This document shows, piece by piece, positions 37,781-48,148 of a stretch of 64,000 bases of DNA. Every line of letters begins with the position of its first letter. The first letter of the stretch is position 1. The notes beneath the pieces were generated by a model, which saw only the letters and a list, made by a program, of their open reading frames with translations, did no database searches and had not been told where the DNA came from. Origin of the DNA: Aurantiacibacter atlanticus (lineage in GTDB: Bacteria > Pseudomonadota > Alphaproteobacteria > Sphingomonadales > Sphingomonadaceae); the NCBI RefSeq assembly GCF_001077815.2, contig NZ_CP011310.1:1426001-1490000 (forward strand). Direction: 5' to 3'. Made by a program: the position numbers and the translations under genes.

Positions 37781-37837
37781 ACAGACGTAGGAACTGCCGG
37801 ACTTGTTCCGGCAAGCCAATGAGAAGGAACCGGATCG

Positions 37838-38206
37838 ATGATCCAGATGCAATCCAATCTCGACGTCGCGGACAATAGCGGCGCCAAGCGCGTCCAGTGC
37901 ATTAAGGTGCTGGGCGGGTCGAAGCGTCGTACCGCGAGTGTTGGGGACGTGATCGTGGTTTCCGTCAAGGAAGCCCAGCCGCGTGCCAAGGTCAAGAAGG
38001 GTGACGTTCACCGTGCGGTGATCGTGCGTACCCGCAAGGATGTTCGCCGCCCTGATGGCAGTGTGATCCGTTTTGACGGTAATGCCGCAGTGCTCGTCAA
38101 CAAGAACGAAGAGCCAATCGGCACACGTATCTTTGGCCCGGTTGTCCGCGAACTGCGCGGCAAGGGCTTCATGAAGATCATCTCGCTCGCTCCGGAGGTG
38201 CTGTGA
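37838..38206 (+). CDS. rplN: 50S ribosomal protein L14
   Basis: 122 residues: [81 protein letters not shown]. First gene of the classical spc group. It contacts L19 and 16S rRNA at a subunit bridge. The stop overlaps the rplX start (TGATG). Confidence 0.98.
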   Translation: MIQMQSNLDVADNSGAKRVQCIKVLGGSKRRTASVGDVIVVSVKEAQPRAKVKKGDVHRAVIVRTRKDVRRPDGSVIRFDGNAAVLVNKNEEPIGTRIFGPVVRELRGKGFMKIISLAPEVL

Positions 38207-38518
38207 TGGCTGCTGCGAAGATCAAGAAGGGCGACAACGTCGTCGTGCTTTCGGGCAAGGACAAGGGCCAGACTGGCACTGTCCAGCAGGTCATGCCTAA
38301 GGATGGCAAGGTCCTGGTTGATGGCGTTAATGTGATGACCCGTCACCGCAAGCCTAGCCAGGCAAACCCGCAGGGCGGTATTGACCGCGTTCCGGCTCCG
38401 ATCGCGCTGTGCAAGATCGCACTTGCCGATCCCAAGGATGGCAAGCCCACTCGCGTTCGTTTTGAAGAGAAAGGCGGCAAGAAGGTGCGTGTTGCTGTCA
38501 AATCCGGGGAGACCATTG

Positions 38519-38526
<8 letters not shown>
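38206..38526 (+). CDS. rplX: 50S ribosomal protein L24
   Basis: 106 residues from ATG 38206 ([24 protein letters not shown]). KOW motif near the N-terminus; [28 protein letters not shown] follows, and [18 protein letters not shown] ends it. Assembly initiator at the 5' end of 23S rRNA. A GTG one codon earlier is a poorer start. It overlaps rplE by 8 bp. Confidence 0.97.
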
Positions 38527-39103
<577 letters not shown>

Positions 39104-39127
39104 GCGGCGCAGGAGAGCTTAAGTCCA

Positions 39128-39433
39128 ATGGCGAAACTGAGTTCCATAAACAAGAACGAGAAGCGTAAGGCTCTCGTCAAGAAATATGCAGGCAAATATG
39201 CCAAGCTAAAGGCTATTGCGGATGATGAATCGCTGGACGATTCCGAACGCATGATTGCACGCCTGAAGATGGCAGAACTGCCGCGTAATGCAAACCCAAC
39301 CCGGGTGCGCAATCGTTGCAACACCACCGGCCGCCCGCGCGGCTATTACCGCAAGTTCGGGCTTTGCCGCATCGAACTCCGCGATCTGGCCAACAAGGGC
39401 TTGATCCCGGGCGTGACCAAGTCGAGCTGGTGA
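39128..39433 (+). CDS. rpsN: 30S ribosomal protein S14 (zinc-free form)
   Basis: 101 residues, the long C- form without CxxC pairs: [21 protein letters not shown] ... [41 protein letters not shown]. It lies in the 30S head. Confidence 0.98.
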   Translation: MAKLSSINKNEKRKALVKKYAGKYAKLKAIADDESLDDSERMIARLKMAELPRNANPTRVRNRCNTTGRPRGYYRKFGLCRIELRDLANKGLIPGVTKSSW

Positions 39434-39444
39434 GGATCTGATAA

Positions 39445-39840
39445 ATGGCTATGACCGATCCCTTGGGTGATATGCTCACCCGCATTCGCAACGGACAGCA
39501 GGCAAAGAAGGACTCCGTCCTTTCGCCAGCGTCCAAGCTGCGTGCAAACGTTCTCGAAGTTCTCCAGCGTGAAGGCTACATCCGTGGCTATAGCGACGAC
39601 GCTTCCGGCAAGCATGCAGCACTGCGGATCGAATTGAAATATTTCGAAGGCGAACCTGCGATCAAGCATCTCGCCCGCGTCTCCAAGCCTGGCCGCCGCG
39701 TCTATTCGGGTTCGCAAGAACTCCCGACGATCCGCAACGGTCTTGGCATCACCATCGTCTCGACCCCCAAGGGCGTGCTTTCGGATAACGAAGCTCGCAC
39801 CGAAAACGTCGGCGGTGAAGTGCTTGCGGAGGTATTCTGA
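39445..39840 (+). CDS. rpsH: 30S ribosomal protein S8
   Basis: 131 residues: [39 protein letters not shown], and the C-terminal [29 protein letters not shown]. In E. coli S8 represses the spc operon by binding near rplE; a matching structure was not identified here. Overlaps rplF by 1 bp (TGATG). Confidence 0.98.
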   Translation: MAMTDPLGDMLTRIRNGQQAKKDSVLSPASKLRANVLEVLQREGYIRGYSDDASGKHAALRIELKYFEGEPAIKHLARVSKPGRRVYSGSQELPTIRNGLGITIVSTPKGVLSDNEARTENVGGEVLAEVF

Positions 39841-40373
39841 TGAGCCGCATTGGTAAAAGGCCCGTCGTGATTCCCACCGGGGTGACGGTTAAGTCAGAGA
39901 ATGGTGTGTTGAGCGTGAAGGGCCCCAAGGGCGAGCTCTCCATGAACAAGTTTGACCTGATCGATTACAACATCGAGGGTGACGAAATTCAGGTCAATCC
40001 TGTCAACAAGACCAAGCAGGCCCGTCAATTCTGGGGCATGCAGCGTACGCTGGTGCAAAATCTTGTTAACGGTGTTACCGAAGGTTTCACCAAGGTGCTG
40101 GAAATCAACGGCGTTGGTTATCGTGCATCAGCGCAAGGCAAGAAGCTTAAGCTTCAGCTTGGCTTCAGCCACGATGTCGATCTCGACGTTCCAGAGGGTA
40201 TTGATGTCAAGACGCCCGACCAGACGACGATTGAGATTTCGGGTAATGACAAGCAGAAGGTCGGGCAGTTTGCTGCCGAGATCCGCGAATGGCGCAAGCC
40301 GGAGCCCTATAAGGGCAAGGGCGTGAAGTATCGCGGCGAGTACATCTTCCGCAAGGAAGGGAAGAAGAAGTAA
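39840..40373 (+). CDS. rplF: 50S ribosomal protein L6
   Basis: 177 residues: [18 protein letters not shown], two similar domains, and the C-terminal signature [24 protein letters not shown]. It sits near the sarcin-ricin loop. It is followed by rplR after 1 bp. Confidence 0.98.
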   Translation: MSRIGKRPVVIPTGVTVKSENGVLSVKGPKGELSMNKFDLIDYNIEGDEIQVNPVNKTKQARQFWGMQRTLVQNLVNGVTEGFTKVLEINGVGYRASAQGKKLKLQLGFSHDVDLDVPEGIDVKTPDQTTIEISGNDKQKVGQFAAEIREWRKPEPYKGKGVKYRGEYIFRKEGKKK

Positions 40374-40374
40374 G

Positions 40375-40719
40375 ATGGCAAAGCTCTCTCTCTTTGAACG
40401 CCGCCGCCGCCGGGTGCGTACAGCACTCCGCAAGCGGTCGGGCGATAAGCCACGGCTGTCTGTGCACCGCACCGGCAAGCACATCTATGCGCAAATCATT
40501 GATGATAAGGATGGCCGCACGGTTGTTGCTGCGTCCACGCTCGGAGCGAAAACTTCGGGTGCGAATGTCGATGCTGCCATCAAGGTGGGCAAGGACATTG
40601 CCGAAGCCGCCAAGAAGGCTGGCGTGACCACTGTCGTATTCGATCGTGGTGGTTTCCTGTTTCATGGCCGCGTCAAGGCGCTGGCCGATGCGGCACGCGA
40701 TAGCGGGCTGGAGTTCTGA
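40375..40719 (+). CDS. rplR: 50S ribosomal protein L18
   Basis: 114 residues: [44 protein letters not shown] and [32 protein letters not shown]. 5S rRNA-binding protein of the central protuberance. Confidence 0.98.
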   Translation: MAKLSLFERRRRRVRTALRKRSGDKPRLSVHRTGKHIYAQIIDDKDGRTVVAASTLGAKTSGANVDAAIKVGKDIAEAAKKAGVTTVVFDRGGFLFHGRVKALADAARDSGLEF

Positions 40720-40721
40720 TA

Positions 40722-41531
40722 ATGGCTGACGAAAACAAGACCGAAAAGGCCGAGGCTGAAGCCAAGGTTGACAATGCCGGGTCCACCCCGACGCCGAGCA
40801 CGGCTCCTAGCGAAGCCGGTGAGAACCAGTCTGCAGCGCAGGGCGCCGAAGGCGAGCCGCGTACCCGCGAAAATAATCGTGGTGGCGGAAATCGTGGTGG
40901 CCGTGGTAGCGGTGGCGGTCGCGGTGACAACCGGGGCGGTGGCCGCGGTCGTGGTCGCGATGATCGCCGGGGCGGTCGTGGCGGAGACGACGATGGTGAA
41001 GAGCTCATTGAAAAGCTCGTTCACATCAATCGCGTTGCGAAGGTAGTGAAGGGCGGTAAGCGCTTTGGTTTTGCTGCGCTGGTTGTGGTCGGTGACGGGA
41101 AGGGCCGCGTGGGCTTTGGACATGGCAAGGCGCGCGAAGTGCCTGAAGCCATCAACAAGGCTACTGCTGCTGCAAAGAAATCCATGATTCGCGTTCCGCT
41201 GAAGGAAGGCCGCACACTGCATCATGATGGCACTGGCCATTTCGGTGCGGGCAGGGTTGTGGTTCGCTCGGCTCCGGCCGGTACAGGTATCATCGCCGGT
41301 GGCCCGATGCGTGCAGTGTTCGAAGCGCTCGGCGTTGCAGACGTTGTGACCAAGTCGGTCGGTACGTCCAATCCCTACAACATGATTCGCGCTACCTTTG
41401 ATGGCCTGACCAACCAATCTTCACCGAAGTCGGTTGCGCAGCGTCGCGGCAAGAAGGTCGCAGACCTGCTTGGTCGCGGTGGCTCTAGCGAAGTAGAGGC
41501 CGAAGCTGACGCTGCGGCCCTGACGGAGTAA
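40722..41531 (+). CDS. rpsE: 30S ribosomal protein S5 with RGG-rich N-terminal extension
   Basis: 269 residues against about 166 in E. coli. Residues 1-48 are acidic, Ala/Glu/Pro-rich; residues about 50-88 are an RG/RGG-repeat segment; the S5 core starts near 93 ([23 protein letters not shown]) and includes [22 protein letters not shown] and [19 protein letters not shown]. The core is complete, so the extension is an addition. S5 acts in decoding fidelity and 30S maturation. RGG segments commonly bind RNA; its role here is unknown. Ala/Glu/Ser-rich C-terminal tail also present. Confidence 0.97.
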   Translation: MADENKTEKAEAEAKVDNAGSTPTPSTAPSEAGENQSAAQGAEGEPRTRENNRGGGNRGGRGSGGGRGDNRGGGRGRGRDDRRGGRGGDDDGEELIEKLVHINRVAKVVKGGKRFGFAALVVVGDGKGRVGFGHGKAREVPEAINKATAAAKKSMIRVPLKEGRTLHHDGTGHFGAGRVVVRSAPAGTGIIAGGPMRAVFEALGVADVVTKSVGTSNPYNMIRATFDGLTNQSSPKSVAQRRGKKVADLLGRGGSSEVEAEADAAALTE

Positions 41532-41536
41532 GAACG

Positions 41537-41722
41537 ATGGCAGCTAAGAAGACCATCAAGATCAAGCAGATCGGTTCACCGATCCGTCGTCCCGAAAGCC
41601 AGCGCAAGATCCTTATTGGTCTTGGGTTGAACAAGATGCACAAGGTTGTCGAACGCCAGGACACCCCCGAGGTGCGCGGCGCGATTGCCAAGGTTCCGCA
41701 TCTGGTTACCGTGGTCGACTAA
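41537..41722 (+). CDS. rpmD: 50S ribosomal protein L30
   Basis: 61 residues: [56 protein letters not shown]. Full length for the bacterial family; ATG 5 bp after rpsE stop. A spacer of 79 bp separates it from rplO. Confidence 0.97.
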   Translation: MAAKKTIKIKQIGSPIRRPESQRKILIGLGLNKMHKVVERQDTPEVRGAIAKVPHLVTVVD

Positions 41723-41801
41723 TTGACAATCATGGCTCTTTGCCGCTGTTGGCAGAGAGCCATCCTATTAGCGCGAACAAAGCGAAAGCGAGTGCAAGAT
41801 A

Positions 41802-42335
41802 ATGAAACTTAACGATCTCCGTGATAATGAAGGCGCCCGCAAAAACCGTATGCGCGTAGGCCGCGGCATTGGTTCGGGCAAGGGCAAGACCGCAGGGCGC
41901 GGCCAGAAGGGCCAGAAGAGCCGTTCAGGCGTAGCGGTAAAGGGCTTTGAAGGCGGCCAGATGCCGCTTCACATGCGACTTCCAAAGCGCGGCTTCAACA
42001 ATCCTTTTGGCAAGGATTACGCCGAAGTGAACCTCGGCATGATCCAAAAACTGATCGATGCGAAGAAGCTCGATGCCAGATCCACAATCGACCATGCGGC
42101 ACTGAAAGCTGCCGGTGTGGCACGTGGCGGCAAGGATGGTGTTCGTTTGCTGGGCAAGGGTGAAATCACTGCCAAGCTCAATTTTAGCGTTGCAGGCGCG
42201 TCCAAGGGTGCAGTTGCGGCGGTTGAAAAGGCTGGCGGCAAGGTCGAGGTAATTGATCGTGGCCCGTCCGAGCATGAGAAGAAGACCGCACGCCGTGAGG
42301 CGAATACGGCTGCAAAGGCCGCCAAAAGCAAGTGA
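41802..42335 (+). CDS. rplO: 50S ribosomal protein L15
   Basis: 177 residues: [60 protein letters not shown] and [20 protein letters not shown]. It is longer than E. coli L15 (144), mainly through a Lys/Ala-rich C-terminal helix. Confidence 0.97.
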   Translation: MKLNDLRDNEGARKNRMRVGRGIGSGKGKTAGRGQKGQKSRSGVAVKGFEGGQMPLHMRLPKRGFNNPFGKDYAEVNLGMIQKLIDAKKLDARSTIDHAALKAAGVARGGKDGVRLLGKGEITAKLNFSVAGASKGAVAAVEKAGGKVEVIDRGPSEHEKKTARREANTAAKAAKSK

Positions 42336-42391
42336 GCGGAAGATAATGTGAGGCGCAGGGTTCGACATACGGCCCGCGTCTCCCTATCTAG

Positions 42392-42409
42392 CTCCCGGAA
42401 AGCCGGGAG
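42392..42409 (+). other. Perfect hairpin in the rplO-secY spacer
   Basis: CTCCCGG (42392-42398), 4-nt AAAG loop, CCGGGAG (42403-42409). There is no U-run. It may be a processing or stability element between the ribosomal part and secY. Confidence 0.5.
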
Positions 42410-42442
42410 GGACCGGCGTTTGTACCAGGATTAAGGCAACCG

Positions 42443-43807
42443 ATGGCATCCCGCGCCGATAATATTGCAAGCACGCTCAGCCTCGCCAATTTCAGCAAGG
42501 CTACTGAGCTCAAGCAGCGTATCTGGTTTACGATCGGTGCACTGATCGTTTTCCGTTTCCTCAGCTTTGTGCCGCTTCCCGGCGTGAACCCGATGATTCT
42601 GGAATCGCTTTACGACCAGACGCGTGGCGGCATCCTCGACATGTTCAACATGTTTTCCGGCGGTTCGCTGGAGCGGATGAGCCTGATTGCGTTGGGTGTG
42701 ATGCCCTACATTACAGCTTCCATTGTCATCCAACTTGCCTCTTCGCTGCATCCCAGCTTGATTGCTCTGAAGAAAGAAGGCGAGGCCGGTCGCAAGCGGC
42801 TGAACCAGTATACGCGCTACGGCACAGTATTTCTGTGCGCGATTCAGGGCTGGTTCCTCGCCTCTGGTCTGGAAGCCTATGGCGCGCAGAGCGGTCTACA
42901 AGCCGTGGTCGATCCGGGTATCATGTTCCGCATTGTGACCGTCATCAATCTGGTTGGCGGAACCATGTTTCTGCTGTGGCTGGGTGAGCAGGTCACTAGT
43001 CGGGGTATCGGCAATGGTATTTCGCTGATCATCATGGCGGGTATTGTGGCCCAATTCCCTACCTTCACGGCTAATCTGTTCGAAGGGGGACGCAGCGGAT
43101 CCATCAGCGGGGTGGTGATCGGCGGTCTTGTCATCATGATCATCGCACTTATTCTGGTGATCTGTTTCATGGAGCGCGCGCAGCGGCGATTACTTATACA
43201 ATATCCCAAACGCGCAGCGCAGCGCGGCGGCATGCAGGCAGATCGCTCGCATTTGCCGTTGAAGCTGAACACCGCTGGCGTCATTCCTCCGATTTTCGCA
43301 AGTTCGCTTTTGCTGCTGCCACTCACGATTACGCAGTTTGCTGGTAATTCCATCGATACGACCAGTTCGACTGGCAGCTTTGTGCAGACGCTCAACCAGT
43401 ATCTCGCGCACGGGCAACCGCTGTATATGCTATTGTATGCAGCTGGGATCATCTTCTTCTGCTTCTTCTACACAGCAGTTGTCTTCAATCCTGAGGAAAC
43501 GGCTGAAAACCTGAAGAAGCAGGGCGGTTTCATCCCCGGCATTCGGCCGGGGAAGCGCACTGCCGAATATCTCGACTATGTGCTTTCGCGCATCACTGTG
43601 GTCGGGGCGATATATCTTACGCTTGTATGCGTCATACCGGAATGGGGTATTGCGCAGACTGGCATCCCGCTATTTCTGGGCGGCACAAGCCTGCTGATTG
43701 TCGTCAATGTCACTGTGGATACGATCAGCCAGATTCAATCGCACCTGCTGGCTCACCAGTATGGCGATCTAATCAAAAAGGCGAAGTTGAAGGGCCGTAC
43801 GCGCTAG
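42443..43807 (+). CDS. secY: Protein translocase subunit SecY
   Basis: 454 residues with ten transmembrane helices. Family segments: RIWFTIGALIVFRFLSFVPLPGVNP, GGSLERMSLIALGVMPYITASIV (plug and TM2), NGISLIIMAGIVAQFP and FFYTAVVFNPEETAENLKKQGGFIPGIRPGKRTAEYLDYVLSRIT (cytosolic loop that binds SecA and the ribosome). It forms the channel of SecYEG in the inner membrane. Next in the operon is adk. Confidence 0.98.
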   Translation: MASRADNIASTLSLANFSKATELKQRIWFTIGALIVFRFLSFVPLPGVNPMILESLYDQTRGGILDMFNMFSGGSLERMSLIALGVMPYITASIVIQLASSLHPSLIALKKEGEAGRKRLNQYTRYGTVFLCAIQGWFLASGLEAYGAQSGLQAVVDPGIMFRIVTVINLVGGTMFLLWLGEQVTSRGIGNGISLIIMAGIVAQFPTFTANLFEGGRSGSISGVVIGGLVIMIIALILVICFMERAQRRLLIQYPKRAAQRGGMQADRSHLPLKLNTAGVIPPIFASSLLLLPLTITQFAGNSIDTTSSTGSFVQTLNQYLAHGQPLYMLLYAAGIIFFCFFYTAVVFNPEETAENLKKQGGFIPGIRPGKRTAEYLDYVLSRITVVGAIYLTLVCVIPEWGIAQTGIPLFLGGTSLLIVVNVTVDTISQIQSHLLAHQYGDLIKKAKLKGRTR

Positions 43808-43849
43808 GCTAGCGCTGCCGGCTCGTTGAATGGGGATTCGCTGCAAGCC

Positions 43850-44497
43850 ATGAATATTATCCTTTTGGGCCCTCCGGGCGCGGGCAAGGGCACACAGGCC
43901 AACTTGCTGGTTGAACATCACGGTATGCGGCAGCTTTCCACCGGAGACATGCTGCGGAATGCGGTCAAGGCGCAAACGCCTGTTGGCCTTGCAGCCAAGG
44001 CCGTGATGGAGCGCGGCGAACTTGTGTCCGACGAAATTGTATCTGCCTTGATCGATGCAGAGCTCGCGTCGATGGGTGACGATGTTGGCGCCATTTTCGA
44101 TGGTTATCCGCGCACCGCCGCGCAAGCAGAATCGCTTGATGAAATTCTCGGCCAACATAACCGCAAGCTTGATTACGTAATCGAGTTGCAGGTGGATGAG
44201 GATGCGCTGGTAGATCGTATCACGGGCCGCTTTACCTGCGCCAAATGTGGCGAAGGATATCATGATCGGCACAAGCAACCCGCGAAAGAGGGTGTGTGCG
44301 ACAAATGTGGCTCTACCGAATTCAAGCGCCGTCCCGACGATAATGAGGAAACCGTGCGTACCCGCATGGGAGAATACCGAGCCAAGACCGCACCGATCCT
44401 GCCCATCTATGAAGAACGTGGCATCGTTCACCGCATTGATGGCATGGCATCGATTAAAGAGGTAATCGCGGCGGTGGAAAAAGTGCTGGCCAGCTAG
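43850..44497 (+). CDS. adk: Adenylate kinase (zinc-type LID)
   Basis: 215 residues from ATG 43850 (MNIILLGPPGAGKGTQANLLVEHHG). P loop GPPGAGKGT; AMP-binding and lid segments follow: LSTGDMLRNAV, IFDGYPRTAAQAESL. The LID has four Cys (CAKCGEGYHDRH ... VCDKCGSTEF), a structural zinc site found in many non-enteric bacteria. An ATG at 43826 would add 8 residues and is less likely. adk-secY linkage is usual in the alpha-proteobacterial spc operon. Confidence 0.97.
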   Translation: MNIILLGPPGAGKGTQANLLVEHHGMRQLSTGDMLRNAVKAQTPVGLAAKAVMERGELVSDEIVSALIDAELASMGDDVGAIFDGYPRTAAQAESLDEILGQHNRKLDYVIELQVDEDALVDRITGRFTCAKCGEGYHDRHKQPAKEGVCDKCGSTEFKRRPDDNEETVRTRMGEYRAKTAPILPIYEERGIVHRIDGMASIKEVIAAVEKVLAS

Positions 44498-44593
44498 TTT
44501 GGGTCTGGTTACAGAAACTGGAAGCTCTGCGCTTTGAAGCTGATACATGTTGTAAATCGTGCGGGCATCTAAGCCGAGGTAACTCGGAAAAGG

Positions 44594-44973
44594 AGCGCAT
44601 ATCTTCGGCACTGACTGGGAACCAGATAAATTCTATCCTCACCGCACTGGTTGTCGTGCGACTATTTTCGCTCAGGCTGGAGGGCAAGTTTAAGCAGGCT
44701 GACCGGGTCCTGGGTGACTTCAGCTATCCCGTCTATTTGTTGCATTGGCAGGCCGGGCTGCTCGCGTCATTGGCGGTTTTTGGCGAGACCGCGCAGGGGG
44801 CAAATGTTCGGGGCTTAACTGTTTTTGTTGCTGCGTTGCCAATCCTGTTTCTGTTGTGCTCAGTGTACGTTTTTCTCATAGACCCAGTGGTGCAATCTAT
44901 GCGCGCCAAGGTTCGCCGCCGTGCCATGAGCGGAGGCGAAACGCGCGCTACATTGGCTGCTGATCCTCCCTGA
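44594..44973 (+). pseudogene. C-terminal remnant of an acyltransferase-3 family membrane protein
   Basis: The frame reads ...SALTGNQINSILTALVVVRLFSLRLEG, then VLGDFSYPVYLLHWQAGLLASLAVFG and a final pair of hydrophobic helices. 'G-D-x-S-Y-P-x-Y-L-L-H' is the last-helices signature of acyltransferase-3 (OafA/NodX-like) proteins. The N-terminal 250 or so residues and catalytic His-containing helix are missing, and only a GTG (44656) could start it. It sits between adk and rpsM, an odd place for such a gene, so it is read as a decayed insertion remnant. Confidence 0.65.
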
Positions 44974-45384
44974 TAACGACGTAGTCTGCGCCCGGGCTGT
45001 GGTGACGCGGAGAGCGACGGTTCGGGGATAGAGTGCAACCTCAGTCTTTCGGCGGATTTGCCACCCGATTGGGCGGTGAAGTCTACGAATGGTGATCGAC
45101 CTTTTTGACTAGCAGGAGAGGTCGCGCTATAAGCAATTCTACAGTCCGGGAACATCGGTGCAGGCAACGGGATACCGTGTGCCTGCTTTCACCTGTTGAC
45201 GCAGGGGAAGAATCACCCTATCTGCGCGTGTCTATCGCTCAATTGCAAAGAAATATCGACAGGGACCGGTTTTTGGCTCGCCTGCTCTCGCCGTTTCGAT
45301 GTAATTGCCCGACTTAACCGCTATGAGATAGGGCGCGCCCTCCTTTCGGAGCAAGCCAGTCCCCTGTGGAGCATGGAGAACTAA
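44974..45384. other. 411-bp gap before rpsM
   Basis: No supported gene. It contains the candidate promoter at 45196-45224 and a leader of about 150 nt. rpmJ (L36) and infA, which occur here in some bacteria, are not present. Confidence 0.5.
45196..45224 (+). promoter_or_regulatory. Candidate sigma-70 promoter of the alpha operon
   Basis: TTGACG (45196-45201), 17-nt spacer, TATCTG (45219-45224). It would serve rpsM-rpsK-rpoA-rplQ after the interruption by the acyltransferase remnant. Confidence 0.45.
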
Positions 45385-45753
45385 GTGGCTCGTATTGCCG
45401 GGGTAAATATCCCCACAAATAAGCGCGTGATTGTCGCGCTCACCTATATTCACGGAATCGGCCCGACAACGGCCCGCAAGATCATCGACAAGCTCGGCAT
45501 CGATCACGCCCGCCGCGTGCAGGACCTGACCGATGGCGAAGTGTTGCAGATCCGTGAAACCATCGATGCCGAATATGCCGTGGAAGGCGATCTGCGTCGT
45601 GAGACTTCGATGAACATCAAGCGATTGATGGACCTCGCATGTTATCGCGGCTTGCGCCACCGCAAGGGCCTTCCGGTCCGAGGTCAGCGCACCCACACCA
45701 ACGCCCGTACCCGCAAGGGCAAGGCCAAGCCGATCGCCGGCAAGAAGAAGTAA
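45385..45753 (+). CDS. rpsM: 30S ribosomal protein S13 (GTG start)
   Basis: 122 residues from GTG 45385 with GGAG upstream: [38 protein letters not shown] and the basic tail [32 protein letters not shown]. It contacts P-site tRNA and subunit bridges. First gene of the alpha operon. Confidence 0.98.
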   Translation: MARIAGVNIPTNKRVIVALTYIHGIGPTTARKIIDKLGIDHARRVQDLTDGEVLQIRETIDAEYAVEGDLRRETSMNIKRLMDLACYRGLRHRKGLPVRGQRTHTNARTRKGKAKPIAGKKK

Positions 45754-45805
45754 GCCGGGAACTCCTGCGCTTTTCCCTTCTTTGGTATAAAAGGAATTTA
45801 ACAAG

Positions 45806-46195
45806 ATGGCACGCGAACCAGGCCGTATCCGGCGCCGTGACAAGAAGAACATTTCCAGCGGTGTTGCACACGTCAATGCCAGCTTCAACAACACCATGAT
45901 CACCATCACCGATGCACAGGGCAATGCGATAAGCTGGTCCAGTGCAGGCATGATGGGTTTCAAAGGCAGCCGTAAGTCGACGCCTTATGCCGCGCAGGTC
46001 GCTGCAGACGATGCCGGCAAGAAGGCGGCTGAACACGGCGTTCGCACGCTGGAAGTTGAAATCAAGGGGCCGGGTTCCGGTCGTGAGAGCGCGCTGCGGG
46101 CGTTGCAGGCGGTGGGTTTCACCATCACTTCGATCCGTGACGTTACGCCGATACCGCACAATGGTGTGCGGCCATCCAAGCGTCGCCGCGTCTGA
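45806..46195 (+). CDS. rpsK: 30S ribosomal protein S11
   Basis: 129 residues: [53 protein letters not shown] and the C-terminal [18 protein letters not shown]. Platform protein facing the Shine-Dalgarno helix. Confidence 0.98.
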   Translation: MAREPGRIRRRDKKNISSGVAHVNASFNNTMITITDAQGNAISWSSAGMMGFKGSRKSTPYAAQVAADDAGKKAAEHGVRTLEVEIKGPGSGRESALRALQAVGFTITSIRDVTPIPHNGVRPSKRRRV

Positions 46196-46314
46196 TCGAA
46201 GCCTGCCGCAGGTGGCCGATGCGAACCGGTTTCCTGCAAACAGTCACTCGCATCGGCCGCGGCGTCTCAGCGCACCGCGGCTTTTGCACCACTAATTACC
46301 TTTAGGGGAAGTCC

Positions 46315-47370
46315 ATGTCCGTCAATACTAAGAACTGGCAGGAACTGAAGAAGCCCAATACCCTCGATATCAAGGAAGGCAGCGACAAGAAGCGCAAAGC
46401 CACCTTCGTCGCCGAACCCTTGGAGCGTGGCTATGGCCTGACACTGGGCAATGCCCTGCGTCGTGTGCTTCTTTCCAGCCTGCAGGGTGCTGCGATCACC
46501 TCGATCAAGATCGAGAACGTGCTGCACGAATTCTCCAGCCTGGCTGGTGTGCGCGAGGATGTGACCGACATCGTTCTGAATGTGAAGCAGATCGCAATCA
46601 AGATGGAAGGCGAGGGCCCCAAGCGCCTGCAGCTTTCCGCCACCGGCCCTGGTGAAGTGAAGGCTGGCGACATCGCTGTTTCAGGCGACATCGAGGTCCT
46701 GAACAAGGATCTGGTTCTGTGCCATCTGGACGAGGGGGCGACCCTCAACATGGAACTGACAGCAGACAGTGGCAAGGGCTACTCGCCTGCCGTGTCGAAC
46801 CGTCCGGTCGATGCACCCATCGGTCTTATTCCAGTTGATAGCCTCTATTCGCCGATCAAGCAGGTTAGCTACAAGGTCGAGAACGCTCGCGTGGGCCAGG
46901 AACTCGACTTCGACAAGTTGAGCCTGACCATCGAAACTGACGGCACTGTCACGCCTGAAGACGCGATCGCCTATGCAGCGCGCATTCTTCAAGACCAGTT
47001 GACGCTTTTCGTGCACTTCGAAGATGGTATTCCGCAGCCGCAGGGCCAGATGATTGGCGTTGCAGCAGAACCGCAGGAAAGCGACACCAACCAGCTCAAC
47101 CGTTACCTTCTCAAAAAGGTGGACGAACTGGAACTCAGTGTCCGCTCCGCCAATTGTCTCAAGAACGACAACATCATCTACATCGGTGATCTCGTGCAGA
47201 AGACCGAAGCCGAGATGCTGCGGACGCCGAATTTCGGACGCAAGTCGCTCAATGAGATCAAGGAAGTGTTGTCCAGCATGGGTCTGCGTCTGGGCATGGA
47301 TATTCCTGGCTGGCCGCCGGAAAACATTGAGGAAATGGCCAAGAAGCTGGAGCAGGAACTGCTCGGCTGA
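46315..47370 (+). CDS. rpoA: RNA polymerase subunit alpha
   Basis: 351 residues. N-terminal dimerisation domain: [70 protein letters not shown]-terminal domain (about residues 260-335): [46 protein letters not shown], which binds UP elements and activators. ATG after TTAGGGGAAGTCC. Confidence 0.98.
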   Translation: MSVNTKNWQELKKPNTLDIKEGSDKKRKATFVAEPLERGYGLTLGNALRRVLLSSLQGAAITSIKIENVLHEFSSLAGVREDVTDIVLNVKQIAIKMEGEGPKRLQLSATGPGEVKAGDIAVSGDIEVLNKDLVLCHLDEGATLNMELTADSGKGYSPAVSNRPVDAPIGLIPVDSLYSPIKQVSYKVENARVGQELDFDKLSLTIETDGTVTPEDAIAYAARILQDQLTLFVHFEDGIPQPQGQMIGVAAEPQESDTNQLNRYLLKKVDELELSVRSANCLKNDNIIYIGDLVQKTEAEMLRTPNFGRKSLNEIKEVLSSMGLRLGMDIPGWPPENIEEMAKKLEQELLG

Positions 47371-47455
47371 TAGCCCAAGGGGCTTGGGCCGGACCTCTTC
47401 TTCCGGCCTGCACTGGGCAACCTAGAACGGGCCCTTTTCGAATGGAGTCAAGAAT

Positions 47456-47875
47456 ATGCGCCACGGTATTTCCGGTCGTAAGCTTAGCCGCAAGTCTCAG
47501 CACCGCACGGCCATGTTTCGCAACATGGCAGCGGCGCTGATCAAGCACGAGCAGATCACTACTACTACGGCCAAGGCGAAGGAAATTCGCCCCTACGTCG
47601 AAAAGCTCATCACGCTGGCCAAGCGTGGCGGACTGTCCAACCGTCGTCTTGCGCACAGCCGCATAATGGATGAAGCGCAGGAAAAGAAGCTGTTTGAAGT
47701 TTTGGCCGAGCGTTATTCTGATCGCGAAGGTGGCTACACACGCGTGATCAAGGCCGGCTATCGCGCCAGCGATGCTGCGCCTATCGCCGTGATCGAATTT
47801 GTCGACCGTGATGAAGAGGCCAAGGGCATGGACAGCGGCCCGGTGGTGACCGAGGACGAATACGAAGACGCGTAA
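47456..47875 (+). CDS. rplQ: 50S ribosomal protein L17
   Basis: 139 residues: [46 protein letters not shown], then [19 protein letters not shown]. The C-terminal [13 protein letters not shown] acidic end is a modest extension. Last gene of the alpha operon; an intrinsic terminator follows. Confidence 0.98.
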   Translation: MRHGISGRKLSRKSQHRTAMFRNMAAALIKHEQITTTTAKAKEIRPYVEKLITLAKRGGLSNRRLAHSRIMDEAQEKKLFEVLAERYSDREGGYTRVIKAGYRASDAAPIAVIEFVDRDEEAKGMDSGPVVTEDEYEDA

Positions 47876-47902
47876 AGCGCATCGTCTCAAGAGATAGATG
47901 AA

Positions 47903-47936
47903 GGGCTGTCGGAGCGATCCGGCGGCCCTCTTTTTT
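47903..47936 (+). terminator. Intrinsic terminator after rplQ
   Basis: GGGCTGTCGGA pairs with TCCGGCGGCCC (two G-U pairs) around a GCGA tetraloop, then TCTTTTTT. It ends the long ribosomal supercluster. Confidence 0.85.
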
Positions 47937-48148
47937 GAGAGGACATGCGGCAGAGTGCTCTCAACGATCCGGAACATATGTTTCCGATACCTCTGCCCGC
48001 AGCCTGAAGGGCGATGGGCTCGCGGGGCAGAGGCGATTGCTGGACAATGCAGAAATGGCATCGTTGGATAACCTGGTAATTGCGTAACTTGCAAAATATT
48101 GGTTTCATTGCCAACTAGTGATCATCAAGGATCGCAAAGCGAGATAAA

